Below, piece after piece: positions 28,845-37,673 of a stretch of DNA of 64,000 bases; position 1 is the first letter of the stretch; every line of letters begins with the position of its first letter. Source of the DNA: an uncultured Brevundimonas sp. Lineage in GTDB: Bacteria; Pseudomonadota; Alphaproteobacteria; Caulobacterales; Caulobacteraceae. The notes under the pieces were generated by a model. That model searched no databases. It worked only from the letters and a program-made list of their open reading frames with translations, and was not told the DNA's origin. The stretch lies in NCBI RefSeq assembly GCF_947305955.1, contig NZ_CAMZFB010000001.1:1-64000 (forward strand), given 5' to 3'. The position numbers were made by a program, and so were the translations under genes.

Positions 28845-30317
28845 GTGAACCATACAGAAGCCCCCTCCCTGTCGCAGGCCGTGGCCGATGCCGCCCGCAG
28901 CGGCACGCGCGATCTTCTGGATCTGTCGCGCCAGTCCAGCCGTGGGCGGGGCCTCAGCATCCGCACCCTGATCGTTCTGCGCTGGCTGACGATTGCCGGA
29001 CAGCTGGCGGCGGTTCTGCTGGCCTATTGGGCGCTGAGCTTCCCCCTGCCCCTGATTTCGTGTCTGGCGGTGATCGGGGCCAGTGTGGCGGTCAACCTTG
29101 CAACCATGGCCCGCACGCGCAAGCAGCAGGTCAATCTGCGTCAGGAAAGCCGCACAACCTTCCAGCTGGGTTTTGACGTCCTGCAGCTGTCGGCTCTGCT
29201 GTTTTTGACGGGCGGCCTGACCAATCCCTTCTGCCTGCTGTTAGTAGCGCCCGTGACCGTGGCCGCGGCAAGCCTGCCGTCCCGTCAGGCGCTGGGTCTG
29301 GCGACGCTGGCGCTCATCTGTGTGGCGGGGATGTTCTGGTGGTCCCTGCCCCTGCCGTGGCGCACGGACGAGGCGCTGGAACTGCCGGGCCTTTACCGGA
29401 TGGAGCTGGGTATCGCCCTGATCACCGGCGTGCTGTTCACATCCGGCTATGCATGGAAGGTCGCCAGCGATGCCGAACGGCTGGAACTGGCACTGGCCAC
29501 GACGCAGGATGTCTTGCAACGTGAGCAGAGGCTGGCGGCGATTGGCGGTCTGGCCGCCGCTGCCGCACACGAACTGGGCACGCCCTTGGCGACCATTCAG
29601 ATCGTGGCGCGCGAAATGCTGCGTCATGCCGACAGCGACGGGGCCTTGGCCGAAGAGGCCAATCTGATCCTGCAACAGGCCGCGCGGTGCCGCGAAATCC
29701 TGAACCAGCTTTCGGACGCGCACCACAATGACGATGGCCCCTTTGCCGAGGCCGAACTCAAGGCCGTGCTGCAGGAGGTCGCCGCCCCGCATCAGGGCTT
29801 TGATCTGGATTTTGACCTCAAGGTGGTCGCGCCCGAGGGTCAGCCCCTGCCACGCATCTATCGCCAGCCGGAGGTCATCCATGGCCTGTCGGCACTGGTC
29901 GAGAACGCCGCCGATTTCGCCAACCAGACCGTCAGCATGGTCGCCACGGTCGATGCGGGCTGGATCACCGTCGACATCAGCGATGACGGCCCGGGCTTTG
30001 CGCCCGATGTCGTGCCGCGCCTTGGCGATCCCTATGTGACGACGCGCCCGCAGAACAAGGCCCGCCGCGCGCTGGCCAAGCAGCTGGCCACGGCTGGACA
30101 GGACCACTCCACCCCCATCGCCCCCAGTCAGGGCGGCATGGGGCTGGGTTTCTTTATCGCCCGCACCCTGCTGGAGCGCAGCGGGGCGCGTGTCTCTATC
30201 GGTTCCGGCCTTGCCCGCCCCGAGGGTCACGGGCATGGCGCACGCGTATCTGTCCGCTGGCCTCGCCAAAGACTTGAAGCCCACCAACCCGATCAGGATG
30301 ACATCTCCGCGGGCTAG
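28845..30317 (+). CDS. regB: redox-responsive sensor histidine kinase, RegB/PrrB/ActS family
   Basis: GGLTNPFCLLLVAPVTVAAASLP, H-box AAAAHELGTPLATIQIVAREML, AARCREILNQLS (redox-box Cys), C-terminal ATPase motifs. Confidence 0.92.
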   Translation: MNHTEAPSLSQAVADAARSGTRDLLDLSRQSSRGRGLSIRTLIVLRWLTIAGQLAAVLLAYWALSFPLPLISCLAVIGASVAVNLATMARTRKQQVNLRQESRTTFQLGFDVLQLSALLFLTGGLTNPFCLLLVAPVTVAAASLPSRQALGLATLALICVAGMFWWSLPLPWRTDEALELPGLYRMELGIALITGVLFTSGYAWKVASDAERLELALATTQDVLQREQRLAAIGGLAAAAAHELGTPLATIQIVAREMLRHADSDGALAEEANLILQQAARCREILNQLSDAHHNDDGPFAEAELKAVLQEVAAPHQGFDLDFDLKVVAPEGQPLPRIYRQPEVIHGLSALVENAADFANQTVSMVATVDAGWITVDISDDGPGFAPDVVPRLGDPYVTTRPQNKARRALAKQLATAGQDHSTPIAPSQGGMGLGFFIARTLLERSGARVSIGSGLARPEGHGHGARVSVRWPRQRLEAHQPDQDDISAG

Positions 30318-30404
30318 GGCCGCGTGGAACCATATGTCGCACCTGCTCCCTTGGTTCTTGACCTGAGGGGTGCGAGGCCCGACCTGAAGGCGCAGGAGAA
30401 GTTG

Positions 30405-30959
30405 ATGTCCGAACTCGAAAACCTGATTGCCGACCTTGCCGACAAGTCCGTGCTTTTGCTGGACGATGATCAGGCCCTTCGCACCCGTCTGGGCCGCGCA
30501 CTGGAATCGCGGGGCTTTGTGGTCACGCTTGCGGCATCCGTCGCCGAGGCTCAGGGCATTATCCGCGAAGCGCCGCCGGCCTTTGCTGTGCTGGACATGC
30601 GCCTTGAGGACGGCAATGGGCTGAAGGTAGTCGAGGCTCTGCGCGATGCGCGCGAGGATGCCCGCATTGTCATGCTGACCGGCTATGGGGCCATCGCCAC
30701 GGCGGTCGCCGCTGTGAAGGCCGGTGCCGTAGACTATCTGCAAAAGCCGGCCGATGCCGATGATGTGGTCAAGGCCCTGCTGTCCGCTGGCGAAGCGCCC
30801 GAGCCCCCCGAGAACCCCATGAGCGCCGACCGCGTCCGCTGGGAACATATCCAGCGCGTGTTCGAACTGTGCGACCAGAACGTTTCCGAGACGGCACGCC
30901 GCCTTGGCATGCACCGCCGCACCCTCCAGCGCATCCTCGCCAAGCGCGCGCCGCGCTAA
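30405..30959 (+). CDS. regA: response regulator, RegA/PrrA/ActR family
   Basis: VLLLDDDQALRTRLGRALESRGF, AVLDMRLEDGNGL, C-terminal HTH NVSETARRLGMHRRTLQRILAKRAPR. Confidence 0.93.
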   Translation: MSELENLIADLADKSVLLLDDDQALRTRLGRALESRGFVVTLAASVAEAQGIIREAPPAFAVLDMRLEDGNGLKVVEALRDAREDARIVMLTGYGAIATAVAAVKAGAVDYLQKPADADDVVKALLSAGEAPEPPENPMSADRVRWEHIQRVFELCDQNVSETARRLGMHRRTLQRILAKRAPR

Positions 30960-31146
30960 CTGCTTTATAGTGCCCTACGCCAGCGCCGCGGGCGCTGACT
31001 ACTTGAGGGCGCTCTTGCCCTAACGCCAGCACCACGGGTGCTGGCTACTTGAGGGCGTTTCTGCTCTATCGCCTGCGCCGCGGGCGCTGGCTACTTGAGG
31101 GCGTTTTTGCCCTACTCCAGCGTCGCGGTCGCTGGCTGCTTTAAGG
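30960..31146. repeat. structured tandem repeat array A (4 units, last degenerate)
   Basis: Units 30972-31010, 31017-31056, 31063-31102, 31109-about 31146; each GCCC(or GCTC)-TA-[GC hairpin]-CTACTTGA-GGGC; period 45-46 nt. Confidence 0.9.
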
Positions 31147-31605
31147 TTAGGATCCAACCTCGCTGCGGGCCAATCGGAAGGCGCTGAGCCGTCCGAATGC
31201 GATCAGCATGGCCTTGCGACGTGCCGCCGCCAATGGCTCTGGCGGGGCGTCGCGCACCACCGCCCCCCCGAAACCGTCGGCTATGATCAGGCCCGGTTCA
31301 TCCGGCAGGACGCCTTCGGGAAAGTCCGGCGAGACGGCAAAATAGAAGGCATCGCAATAGGGCGCATATTCATGCCATTTACGATCGACGCGAAAATCGT
31401 CAATGCCGGATTTGACCTCGACAATGATGATGTCGCCCTTCTTGCCCAAGGCCAGAACATCGGCGCGGCGACCGTTTGGCAGGCACACCTCCATCAAGGG
31501 TGCATAGCCCATATCCGCCAACAGGCGGGCGGCTCCGCGCGTCACCGCATGGGTGGTTTCGGTGCGCGAAAAGCGTAGCTCGATATCGGCAGGGGCTAGG
31601 GCCAT
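31147..31605 (-). CDS. mmcB: MmcB family DNA repair protein
   Basis: RGAARLLADMGYAPLMEVCLPNGRRADVLALGKKGDIIIVEVKSGIDDFRVDRKWHEYAPYCDAFYFAVS. Confidence 0.9.
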   Translation of the reverse strand: MALAPADIELRFSRTETTHAVTRGAARLLADMGYAPLMEVCLPNGRRADVLALGKKGDIIIVEVKSGIDDFRVDRKWHEYAPYCDAFYFAVSPDFPEGVLPDEPGLIIADGFGGAVVRDAPPEPLAAARRKAMLIAFGRLSAFRLARSEVGS

Positions 31606-31623
31606 GCCAATATTATGTTCTTC

Positions 31624-32208
31624 TTACGTTCCGTCCACAAGGCGTTGGCGGTTGATCTGCCATTCGTCTTTTGTCTGACCCCAGATATTGCAGGTTGCCG
31701 TATCGAACGGGACAGGCAGCGGACGCGGGCCACGGTTTTTGGACCCCAGCTTTTCGGCCACCTTTTCCGAGGGTTTGTTCCGCGGATCGATGCAGTGGAT
31801 CACGTCATGCCAGCCCAGCACATCGAAGGCATAGTCCATGGTCGCAATGGCCGCTTCCATCGCATAGCCCTTGCCGTGGGCATCGGGGTGCAGGCTCCAG
31901 CCCACTTCCCTGCCAGGCCAGTCATAGGGGTGAAGCGGGCCGATCCGGCCCAGCCATAGCCCCGTCTGTTTGTCGATGACCGAGAACATGCCCTCGCCGT
32001 GCAGGGCCCACATGCCGACCACCATGGCCATGGTGCGCCAGACCTGATGCTTGGACTGGGTGCCGCCTATGAACTGGCTGGCCTCTTCGTCCGCCAGCAG
32101 CTCGCACCAGCGCGGGAAGTCCTCCAGCGTCGGTGGACGCAGGATCAGCCGCTCGGTCTCCAGCGTGGGGCCGACACGGGTTTCAGTGGTTCCGGTCCAA
32201 GGCGTCAC
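31624..32208 (-). CDS. GNAT family N-acetyltransferase (RimJ/RimL-like)
   Basis: LETERLILRPPTLEDFPRWCELLADEEASQFIGG ... GREVGWSLHPDAHGKGYAMEAAIATMDYAFDVLGWHDVIHCIDPRNKPSEKVAEKLG. Confidence 0.9.
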   Translation of the reverse strand: MTPWTGTTETRVGPTLETERLILRPPTLEDFPRWCELLADEEASQFIGGTQSKHQVWRTMAMVVGMWALHGEGMFSVIDKQTGLWLGRIGPLHPYDWPGREVGWSLHPDAHGKGYAMEAAIATMDYAFDVLGWHDVIHCIDPRNKPSEKVAEKLGSKNRGPRPLPVPFDTATCNIWGQTKDEWQINRQRLVDGT

Positions 32209-32744
32209 AGATGATACTCCCTCTCCAGCGTATAGACGCTGCCCTCCCGCGTCAGGACGCTGGAATAGAGGCCGAACGTCGTAAAGCGGATCGGGGGGGA
32301 CTGGAGCAGGTTGTGCCCTGTAATCCAAGCGCCAACGCGGTCCGGGTTCGTTTCGGGCTTCAGATAGGCCAGGGTGACGTGGGGGCGATATTCGCGCCGT
32401 TCGGGCGGCAGGCCCGCACGGTCGCCCGCCGATTTGCAGCGGGCGGCCAGTTGGCTCAGCGCCTCATTGGGTTTTACCCCTGCCCAGATGGTGTGGCTCT
32501 GGTGATTGTCGCCAAAAGCCCCGACACCGTTCAGCTCCAGATCAAAGGCTCCGCGCCCTTCGGCCCGCACCAGTTCGGAGGCCAGATCATCGGCCTGTCG
32601 CTCGGTCGCGTCACCATAGAAGGCCAGCGTAATGTGCAGCTGGTCCAGCGGTCGCCACTTGGCCCCCGGCAAACCGGTCTGGCGGCGTTGCAGGGTTTCA
32701 GCGATGTGTTCGGGCACGTGCAGGGCGGTGAAGAGTCTGAGCAT
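32205..32744 (-). CDS. thpR: RNA 2',3'-cyclic phosphodiesterase (2'-5' RNA ligase family)
   Basis: Two HxT motifs (LHITLAFYGD, RPHVTLAYL); MLRLFTALHVPEHIAETL. Confidence 0.92.
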   Translation of the reverse strand: MLRLFTALHVPEHIAETLQRRQTGLPGAKWRPLDQLHITLAFYGDATERQADDLASELVRAEGRGAFDLELNGVGAFGDNHQSHTIWAGVKPNEALSQLAARCKSAGDRAGLPPERREYRPHVTLAYLKPETNPDRVGAWITGHNLLQSPPIRFTTFGLYSSVLTREGSVYTLEREYHL

Positions 32745-32868
32745 GCGACCGTTGGTAGCGGCTGGAACGGACGACTTAAAGGCGGGTTTTCCTTGCATAG
32801 GAGACTGCGCGACCCGATATTTCCATCAAGGTCGGCATACTCCGACCATTTGGGAGACGAATTTCGCG

Positions 32869-33618
32869 ATGAGCGACTTCAACAACGGCTATGCGCGCCC
32901 GCTTCCGCAGTCGGCGGACATGTCCGTCGACGCCGGTCTGCGCGCCTTCATGCTGGGCGTTTACAACAAGCTGGCCCTCGGCCTCGCTGTTGCAGGCGTG
33001 CTGGCCTACATCACCGGCAACGTTCCGGCTGTTCAACAGCTGCTGTTCGCACGCATGCCGGATGGCCGCATCGGCCTGACCCTGCTGGGTATGATCGTTC
33101 AGTTCTCGCCGCTGGTCATGCTGTTCGGTTCGATGTTCTTCATGAAGAACCCGACCGCCCGTGGCGTGAACCTGCTGTACTGGGCCGTGGTGGCCACCAT
33201 CGGTGCGGGTCTGGGCGTTCTGTTCCTGACCTATACGGGCGGTTCTCTGGCTTCGACCTTCTTCGTGACGGCGGCAGCCTTCGCCGGTCTGAGCCTCGTC
33301 GGCTACACGACCAAGAAGGACCTGTCGGGCATGGGCACCTTCCTGATCATGGGTGTGATCGGTCTGGTCATCGCTACGCTCGTGAACGCCTTCATCGTGA
33401 AGTCGGGCATGTTTGGTCTGGTCATCTCGGGCCTTGGCGTCCTGATCTTCGCGGGCCTCATCGCCTATGACACCCAGCGTCTGAAGATGACCTACTACGC
33501 TCTGGGCGGCGACCAGCAGGCTCTGGGCGTGGCCACCGGCTTCGGTGCGCTCAGCCTGTTCATCAACTTCATCAACCTGTTCCAGTTCCTGCTCGCCTTC
33601 CTCGGCCAGCGTGAATAG
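32869..33618 (+). CDS. Bax inhibitor-1/YccA family membrane protein
   Basis: MSDFNNGYARPLPQSADMSVDAGLRAFMLGVYNKLALGLAVAG ... IAYDTQRLKMTYYAL ... ALSLFINFINLFQFLLAFLGQRE. Confidence 0.94.
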   Translation: MSDFNNGYARPLPQSADMSVDAGLRAFMLGVYNKLALGLAVAGVLAYITGNVPAVQQLLFARMPDGRIGLTLLGMIVQFSPLVMLFGSMFFMKNPTARGVNLLYWAVVATIGAGLGVLFLTYTGGSLASTFFVTAAAFAGLSLVGYTTKKDLSGMGTFLIMGVIGLVIATLVNAFIVKSGMFGLVISGLGVLIFAGLIAYDTQRLKMTYYALGGDQQALGVATGFGALSLFINFINLFQFLLAFLGQRE

Positions 33619-33630
33619 GGCTTTTTAAGT

Positions 33631-33715
33631 GCGCTATGGCAGCGACGCGGTCGCTGCCGACTTGAGCGCGTTAAGTGCGCTATGGCAGCGACACGGTCGC
33701 TGCCGACTTGAGCGC
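33631..33715. repeat. structured tandem repeat array B (2 units)
   Basis: Units 33631-33669 and 33677-33715: GCGC-TA-TGGCAGCGAC(G/A)CGGTCGCTGCCG-ACTTGA-GCGC; period 46 nt. Confidence 0.9.
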
Positions 33716-33727
33716 GATGAAGTTCAA

Positions 33728-33755
33728 GCCCCTGCCATACGGCGGGGGCTTTTTT
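33728..33755. terminator. intrinsic terminator
   Basis: GCCCCTGCC-ATAC-GGCGGGGGC-TTTTTT. Confidence 0.8.
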
Positions 33756-34090
33756 CATTCCACCACCGTAAAGCGGCGGCTGTCGAAGACCTTGAGCACC
33801 TGAGCCAGTTCGCGGCCGCGTTTCAGGATGATGCCGCCCTCGCCGATCACGGCGTACTGACCCTGTTTCAGGCGCAGCGCGGGGCGTTTTTCGATGCGGT
33901 AGGCAGGGGCGTCGCCATGACGGCGAAAGACCGCGAACTCGGCCACGTCCTTGAGCCCCGCCATTGAATAGTCGCGCCACTCGCCCTGCGCGACCATCCG
34001 TCCATAAACGCGAAGCAGTTGGTCCAACTCGCGACGGTCCCAGAATACGGGTCCGGCCAGCGGGGTTTCAGGCGTCGGATCAAAGTTCAT
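33755..34090 (-). CDS. DUF2794 domain-containing protein
   Basis: FWDRRELDQLLRVYGRMVAQGEWRDYSMAGLKDVAEFAVFRRHGDAPAYRIEKRPALRLKQGQYAV. Confidence 0.82.
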   Translation of the reverse strand: MNFDPTPETPLAGPVFWDRRELDQLLRVYGRMVAQGEWRDYSMAGLKDVAEFAVFRRHGDAPAYRIEKRPALRLKQGQYAVIGEGGIILKRGRELAQVLKVFDSRRFTVVE

Positions 34091-34212
34091 AACCTCAATC
34101 TAGTCCCCCCGCGCCCGAAAGCCAGCCTCGCCAATCTTGACCCTGCGTCTTGTCAGTGGCGGCGGGGGCGTCCAAAAGACGGGCAACAGATTTGATTTCC
34201 AGGAGACACACC

Positions 34213-35028
34213 ATGGCTGACGGCTGGGATATGCCTAAGGGCGAGCTGATGAAGGGCAAGAAGGGCCTGATCATGGGCGTTGCCAACTCCAACTCGATCG
34301 CTTGGGGCATTGCCTCGCAGCTGGCGGCTCAGGGTGCGGAACTGGCCTTTACCTACCTCGGCGAAAGCCTCGAGCGCCGCGTGCGCCCGCTGGCCGAAAG
34401 CGTCGGCGCCAAGGCCATCATCCCGTGCGACGTCTCTGACGACGCCTCGATGGATGCCGCCTTTGCCCAGCTTAAGGAAACCTTCGGCGAGATCGACTTC
34501 GTGGTCCACTCGGTCGCCTTCGCCAACAAGAACGAGCTGCAAGGCTCGTTCGTCGACAACACCACCCGCGACAGCTTCCTGCTGGCCATGAACATCTCGG
34601 TGTACAGCTTCGTGGACGTGGCCCGTCGCTCGGCCGAGTTGATGCCGAACGGTGGCTCGATGATCACCCTGACCTATCTGGGTTCGGAACGCGTGATCCC
34701 GAACTACAACACCATGGGCGTGGCCAAGGCCGGTCTTGAGGCCGCCACCCGCTACATCGCCCGTGACCTCGGCCCGAAGAACATCCGCGTCAACGCCATC
34801 TCGGCCGGTGCCATGCGTACCCTGTCGCTGGCCGGTATCTCGGGCGGCCGTGGCCTGCACTCCAAGTCGGCGCAGTTCTCGCTGATCAAGGAAGAGACCT
34901 CGATGGAAGGCGTCGCTGGCGCCGCCCTGTGGCTGACCTCGGATCTGGGCCGCTCCACCACCGGTGAAGTGGTTCACGTCGACGCCGGTTTCCACGCCGT
35001 CGGCCTGCCGGACGATCTCGAAGTCTAA
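34213..35028 (+). CDS. fabI: enoyl-ACP reductase (NADH), FabI
   Basis: GLIMGVANSNSIAWGIASQLAAQGAELAFTY; LGPKNIRVNAISAGAMRTLSLAGISG. Confidence 0.95.
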   Translation: MADGWDMPKGELMKGKKGLIMGVANSNSIAWGIASQLAAQGAELAFTYLGESLERRVRPLAESVGAKAIIPCDVSDDASMDAAFAQLKETFGEIDFVVHSVAFANKNELQGSFVDNTTRDSFLLAMNISVYSFVDVARRSAELMPNGGSMITLTYLGSERVIPNYNTMGVAKAGLEAATRYIARDLGPKNIRVNAISAGAMRTLSLAGISGGRGLHSKSAQFSLIKEETSMEGVAGAALWLTSDLGRSTTGEVVHVDAGFHAVGLPDDLEV

Positions 35029-35046
35029 TCAGCAGTTTCCAGATGA

Positions 35047-35076
35047 GGCGGTGCTTTCCAAGGCACCGCCTTTTTT
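35047..35076 (+). terminator. intrinsic terminator after fabI
   Basis: GGCGGTGC-TTTCCAAG-GCACCGCC-TTTTTT. Confidence 0.85.
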
Positions 35077-35080
35077 GTGC

Positions 35081-36244
35081 ATGAACGCCAGCGACGCAAA
35101 ATCCCTACCCCCTGCCAGCTTTGCTGCCGCCACGGTGGCGACGGTGATCGGCTTTGGCGGGACCGTGGCACTGGTCGTGCAGGCCGGACAGGCGCTGGGG
35201 GCCAATACAGCCCAGATCATCTCCATGCTGGCTGCGCTGGCGCTGGGGATCGGACTGACAGGCGCGGTACTCAGCTGGCGTCTCAAGATGCCGGTGGTCA
35301 TGGCGTGGTCGACGCCGGGTGCTGCGCTTTTGGCGACCAGTGCCGGATATGACTGGCCCACCGCCGTCGGGGCCTTTTTGCTGGCCGCCCTGATGATGGT
35401 GGTCACAGGGATGATCCCCGCCTTGGGTCGGCTGGCGGCGCGTATTCCCTCCGGCGTGGCCTCGGGGATGCTGGCCGGTGTCTTGCTACCCTTCTGTTTG
35501 AAGCTGTTTCAGGCGGTGTCGGTCGATGCGGCCTTTGTTATCGGCCTGATCGTTCTGTTTCTGGTGGCGAAGCGGTTCGCAGCCACATGGGCGGTGCCTG
35601 TGGTGTTGGTGGCGGCATTTGTGGTGCTGGGCCTGCGCGGGCAGCTGGCGCTGTCGTTCGATACCGGCTGGATGACGCGTCTTGCGCCAACCGTGCCCCA
35701 GTTCGACTGGAAGGCCGCCATTGGGCTGGCTCTACCGCTCTATCTGGTGACGCTGGCGTCCCAAAACCTGCCGGGCCTCGTCGTGCTGCGGGCCGCAGGC
35801 TATGAGCCACCTGCCAACCGTCTGATCTTCTGGGGCGGGCTGGCCAGTACTCTGGCCGCGCCCTTCGGGGCCCATGGTGTAAACCTTGCCGCGATCACGG
35901 CGGCGCTTTGCACCAATCCCGAAGCCCATCCCGATACCGCGCAGCGGTGGAAGGTGGGTGTAATCTATGGTGGGCTTTATCTGGTGGTGGCCCTGTTCAT
36001 TCCGCCGCTGGTGCAGTTGTTTGTGGCCATGCCCGCCCATGTGCTGGCCAGCGTCACCGGCATCGCCCTGCTCGCCCCGCTGGCGGGCGCTCTGGGCGGT
36101 GTGTTCAAGGACGAGGCGTACCGCGAGCCTGCCCTGCTGACCTTTGCCTGTACGGCGTCCGGACTGGCGCTTTGGGGTATTGGATCAGCCTTCTGGGGGC
36201 TGATGGTCGGCTTTGCGGCTCTGGCTATCCTCAAGCGTCCATAG
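35081..36244 (+). CDS. BenE family (benzoate/H+ symporter-like) transporter
   Basis: VATVIGFGGTVALVVQAGQALGANTAQIISMLAALALGIGLTGAVLSWRLKMPVVMAWSTPGAALL. Confidence 0.88.
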   Translation: MNASDAKSLPPASFAAATVATVIGFGGTVALVVQAGQALGANTAQIISMLAALALGIGLTGAVLSWRLKMPVVMAWSTPGAALLATSAGYDWPTAVGAFLLAALMMVVTGMIPALGRLAARIPSGVASGMLAGVLLPFCLKLFQAVSVDAAFVIGLIVLFLVAKRFAATWAVPVVLVAAFVVLGLRGQLALSFDTGWMTRLAPTVPQFDWKAAIGLALPLYLVTLASQNLPGLVVLRAAGYEPPANRLIFWGGLASTLAAPFGAHGVNLAAITAALCTNPEAHPDTAQRWKVGVIYGGLYLVVALFIPPLVQLFVAMPAHVLASVTGIALLAPLAGALGGVFKDEAYREPALLTFACTASGLALWGIGSAFWGLMVGFAALAILKRP

Positions 36245-36332
36245 CCACGCTTTACATTCCGGCCCTTTACAGTCCGCAGCGACGTGGCACCTTGAGTGAC
36301 GACCGATAACGGCGCAATCCAAGGAGGGATCC

Positions 36333-36506
36333 ATGGCCCACAAGTTCGAAGTCTATCAGGACAAGGCCGGCGAGTACCGCGTTCGCTTCAAATACAACTC
36401 CGAGATCATCTTCTCGACCGAAGGCTATTCGGACAAGTCGGGAGCCAAGCGCGCCATCGAGTCGATCAAGAAATACGTCGCCGACGCACCGGTCGAAGAC
36501 GCATAG
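36333..36506 (+). CDS. YegP/DUF1508 family protein (57 aa)
   Basis: MAHKFEVYQDKAGEYRVRFKYNSEIIFSTEGYSDKSGAKRAIESIKKYVADAPVEDA; RBS AAGGAGG; absent from the supplied ORF list because it is short. Confidence 0.92.
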   Translation: MAHKFEVYQDKAGEYRVRFKYNSEIIFSTEGYSDKSGAKRAIESIKKYVADAPVEDA

Positions 36507-36532
36507 GTCTTTAGCCACACGGCACAAAAAAA

Positions 36533-36566
36533 GGGGCAGCGGATCGAACTCCGCTGCCCCTTTCTT
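36533..36566. terminator. bidirectional intrinsic terminator
   Basis: AAAAAAA-GGGGCAGCGGA-TCGAAC-TCCGCTGCCCC-TTTCTTTT. Confidence 0.88.
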
Positions 36567-36570
36567 TTGA

Positions 36571-37098
36571 TCAGTCTGGATCGCGTTCGCTGATCTCGGC
36601 GGGGCGGATGATCCGCAGCCAGCCGTCCGCAATATGCAGTTCCGGCACCGCCGCCTTGGTGAACGGCAGGTACCACGTCGGACCACCTTCGGCCGGTGCG
36701 ATTTCCAGCATGTCGTCGGCACCGAAATTTTGGACGGCCTTCACCTTGCCGATGACCTTGTCGTCGGCATCACGGCCCTCAAGGCCGATCAGGTCGGCGA
36801 GATAGAACTCGTCCTCGTCCGGTTCCGGCAGTTGGTCGCGGTGGACATAGAGCTTGCGGCCACGGGCGGCGTCGGCCTCTTCCTTGGTGGTCAGCTCTTT
36901 GACCTTGGCCACCAGACCATGCTTGTCCGGACGGGCCGACAGGATGGTCAGCACCGGCTGGCCCTTGGCGTCCAACAGGGGCGAATAGGTCTTCAGCGAC
37001 TGGGCATCGGCGGTATAGGCGGTGATCTTCACCTCGCCTTTCACACCGAAGGCACCACCGATCTGGGCCACCAGAATATATTTATCGTCGCCGCTCAA
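36571..37098 (-). CDS. rimM: ribosome maturation factor RimM
   Basis: ILVAQIGGAFGVKGEVKITAYT ... DLIGLEG ... LPFTKAAVPEL. Confidence 0.93.
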   Translation of the reverse strand: MSGDDKYILVAQIGGAFGVKGEVKITAYTADAQSLKTYSPLLDAKGQPVLTILSARPDKHGLVAKVKELTTKEEADAARGRKLYVHRDQLPEPDEDEFYLADLIGLEGRDADDKVIGKVKAVQNFGADDMLEIAPAEGGPTWYLPFTKAAVPELHIADGWLRIIRPAEISERDPD

Positions 37099-37133
37099 CT
37101 CGGGCTCCTTGGGTTCAACTCACGTCCAGATAG

Positions 37134-37162
37134 CAGAAAAGCAGCGCCCTTGCGGGCGCTGC
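37134..37162 (-). terminator. intrinsic terminator/attenuator between rpsP and rimM
   Basis: GCAGCGCCC-TTGC-GGGCGCTGC; minus strand followed by TTTTC. Confidence 0.7.
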
Positions 37163-37199
37163 CTTCCTTAAATCATCGAAGTTACCGATGAAGCCGTAA

Positions 37200-37652
37200 T
37201 CAGGCTTCGGTGGTTTCTTCAGCAGCCGGGGCTTCTTCAGCGGCCGGAGCAGCAGCAGCGGCTTCAGCTTCAGCCTTGGCAGCAGCTTCGGCTTCCAGAC
37301 GGTCGGCTTCGCGTTGAGCACGTTCTTCAGCGCGCTCTTGAGCCTTCTTGCCCGGGGTACCCTTCTTCGGGTTGTTGCCTTGCACCCACTTGACCTTTTG
37401 GCCCAGAACTTCGTCTTGCGACAGGAAGCGAGCAACGCGGTCGGTCGGCTGAGCGCCCTTGACCAGCCATTCGTTGATGCGCTCGACCTTCAGGGTCACG
37501 CGCGGGGTCGCGCCGTCCTTCGGCAGCATCGGGTTGTACGAGCCAACCTTCTCGAGGAACTTACCGTCGCGCGGAGCGCGGGCGTCGGCAACGACGATGT
37601 GGTAGTAAGGACGCTTCTTGGAGCCACCACGGGCCAGACGGATCTTCAGCAT
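37200..37652 (-). CDS. rpsP: 30S ribosomal protein S16 with Ala/Glu-rich C-terminal extension
   Basis: [42 protein letters not shown]. Confidence 0.96.
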   Translation of the reverse strand: MLKIRLARGGSKKRPYYHIVVADARAPRDGKFLEKVGSYNPMLPKDGATPRVTLKVERINEWLVKGAQPTDRVARFLSQDEVLGQKVKWVQGNNPKKGTPGKKAQERAEERAQREADRLEAEAAAKAEAEAAAAAPAAEEAPAAEETTEA

Positions 37653-37673
37653 TTTAGTCTCTTTCTAGGAAAG

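Noticed and set aside
30960-31146. CRISPR array
   Set aside because: Units are contiguous palindromic repeats with internal hairpins and no unique spacers of constant length; no cas genes in the window.
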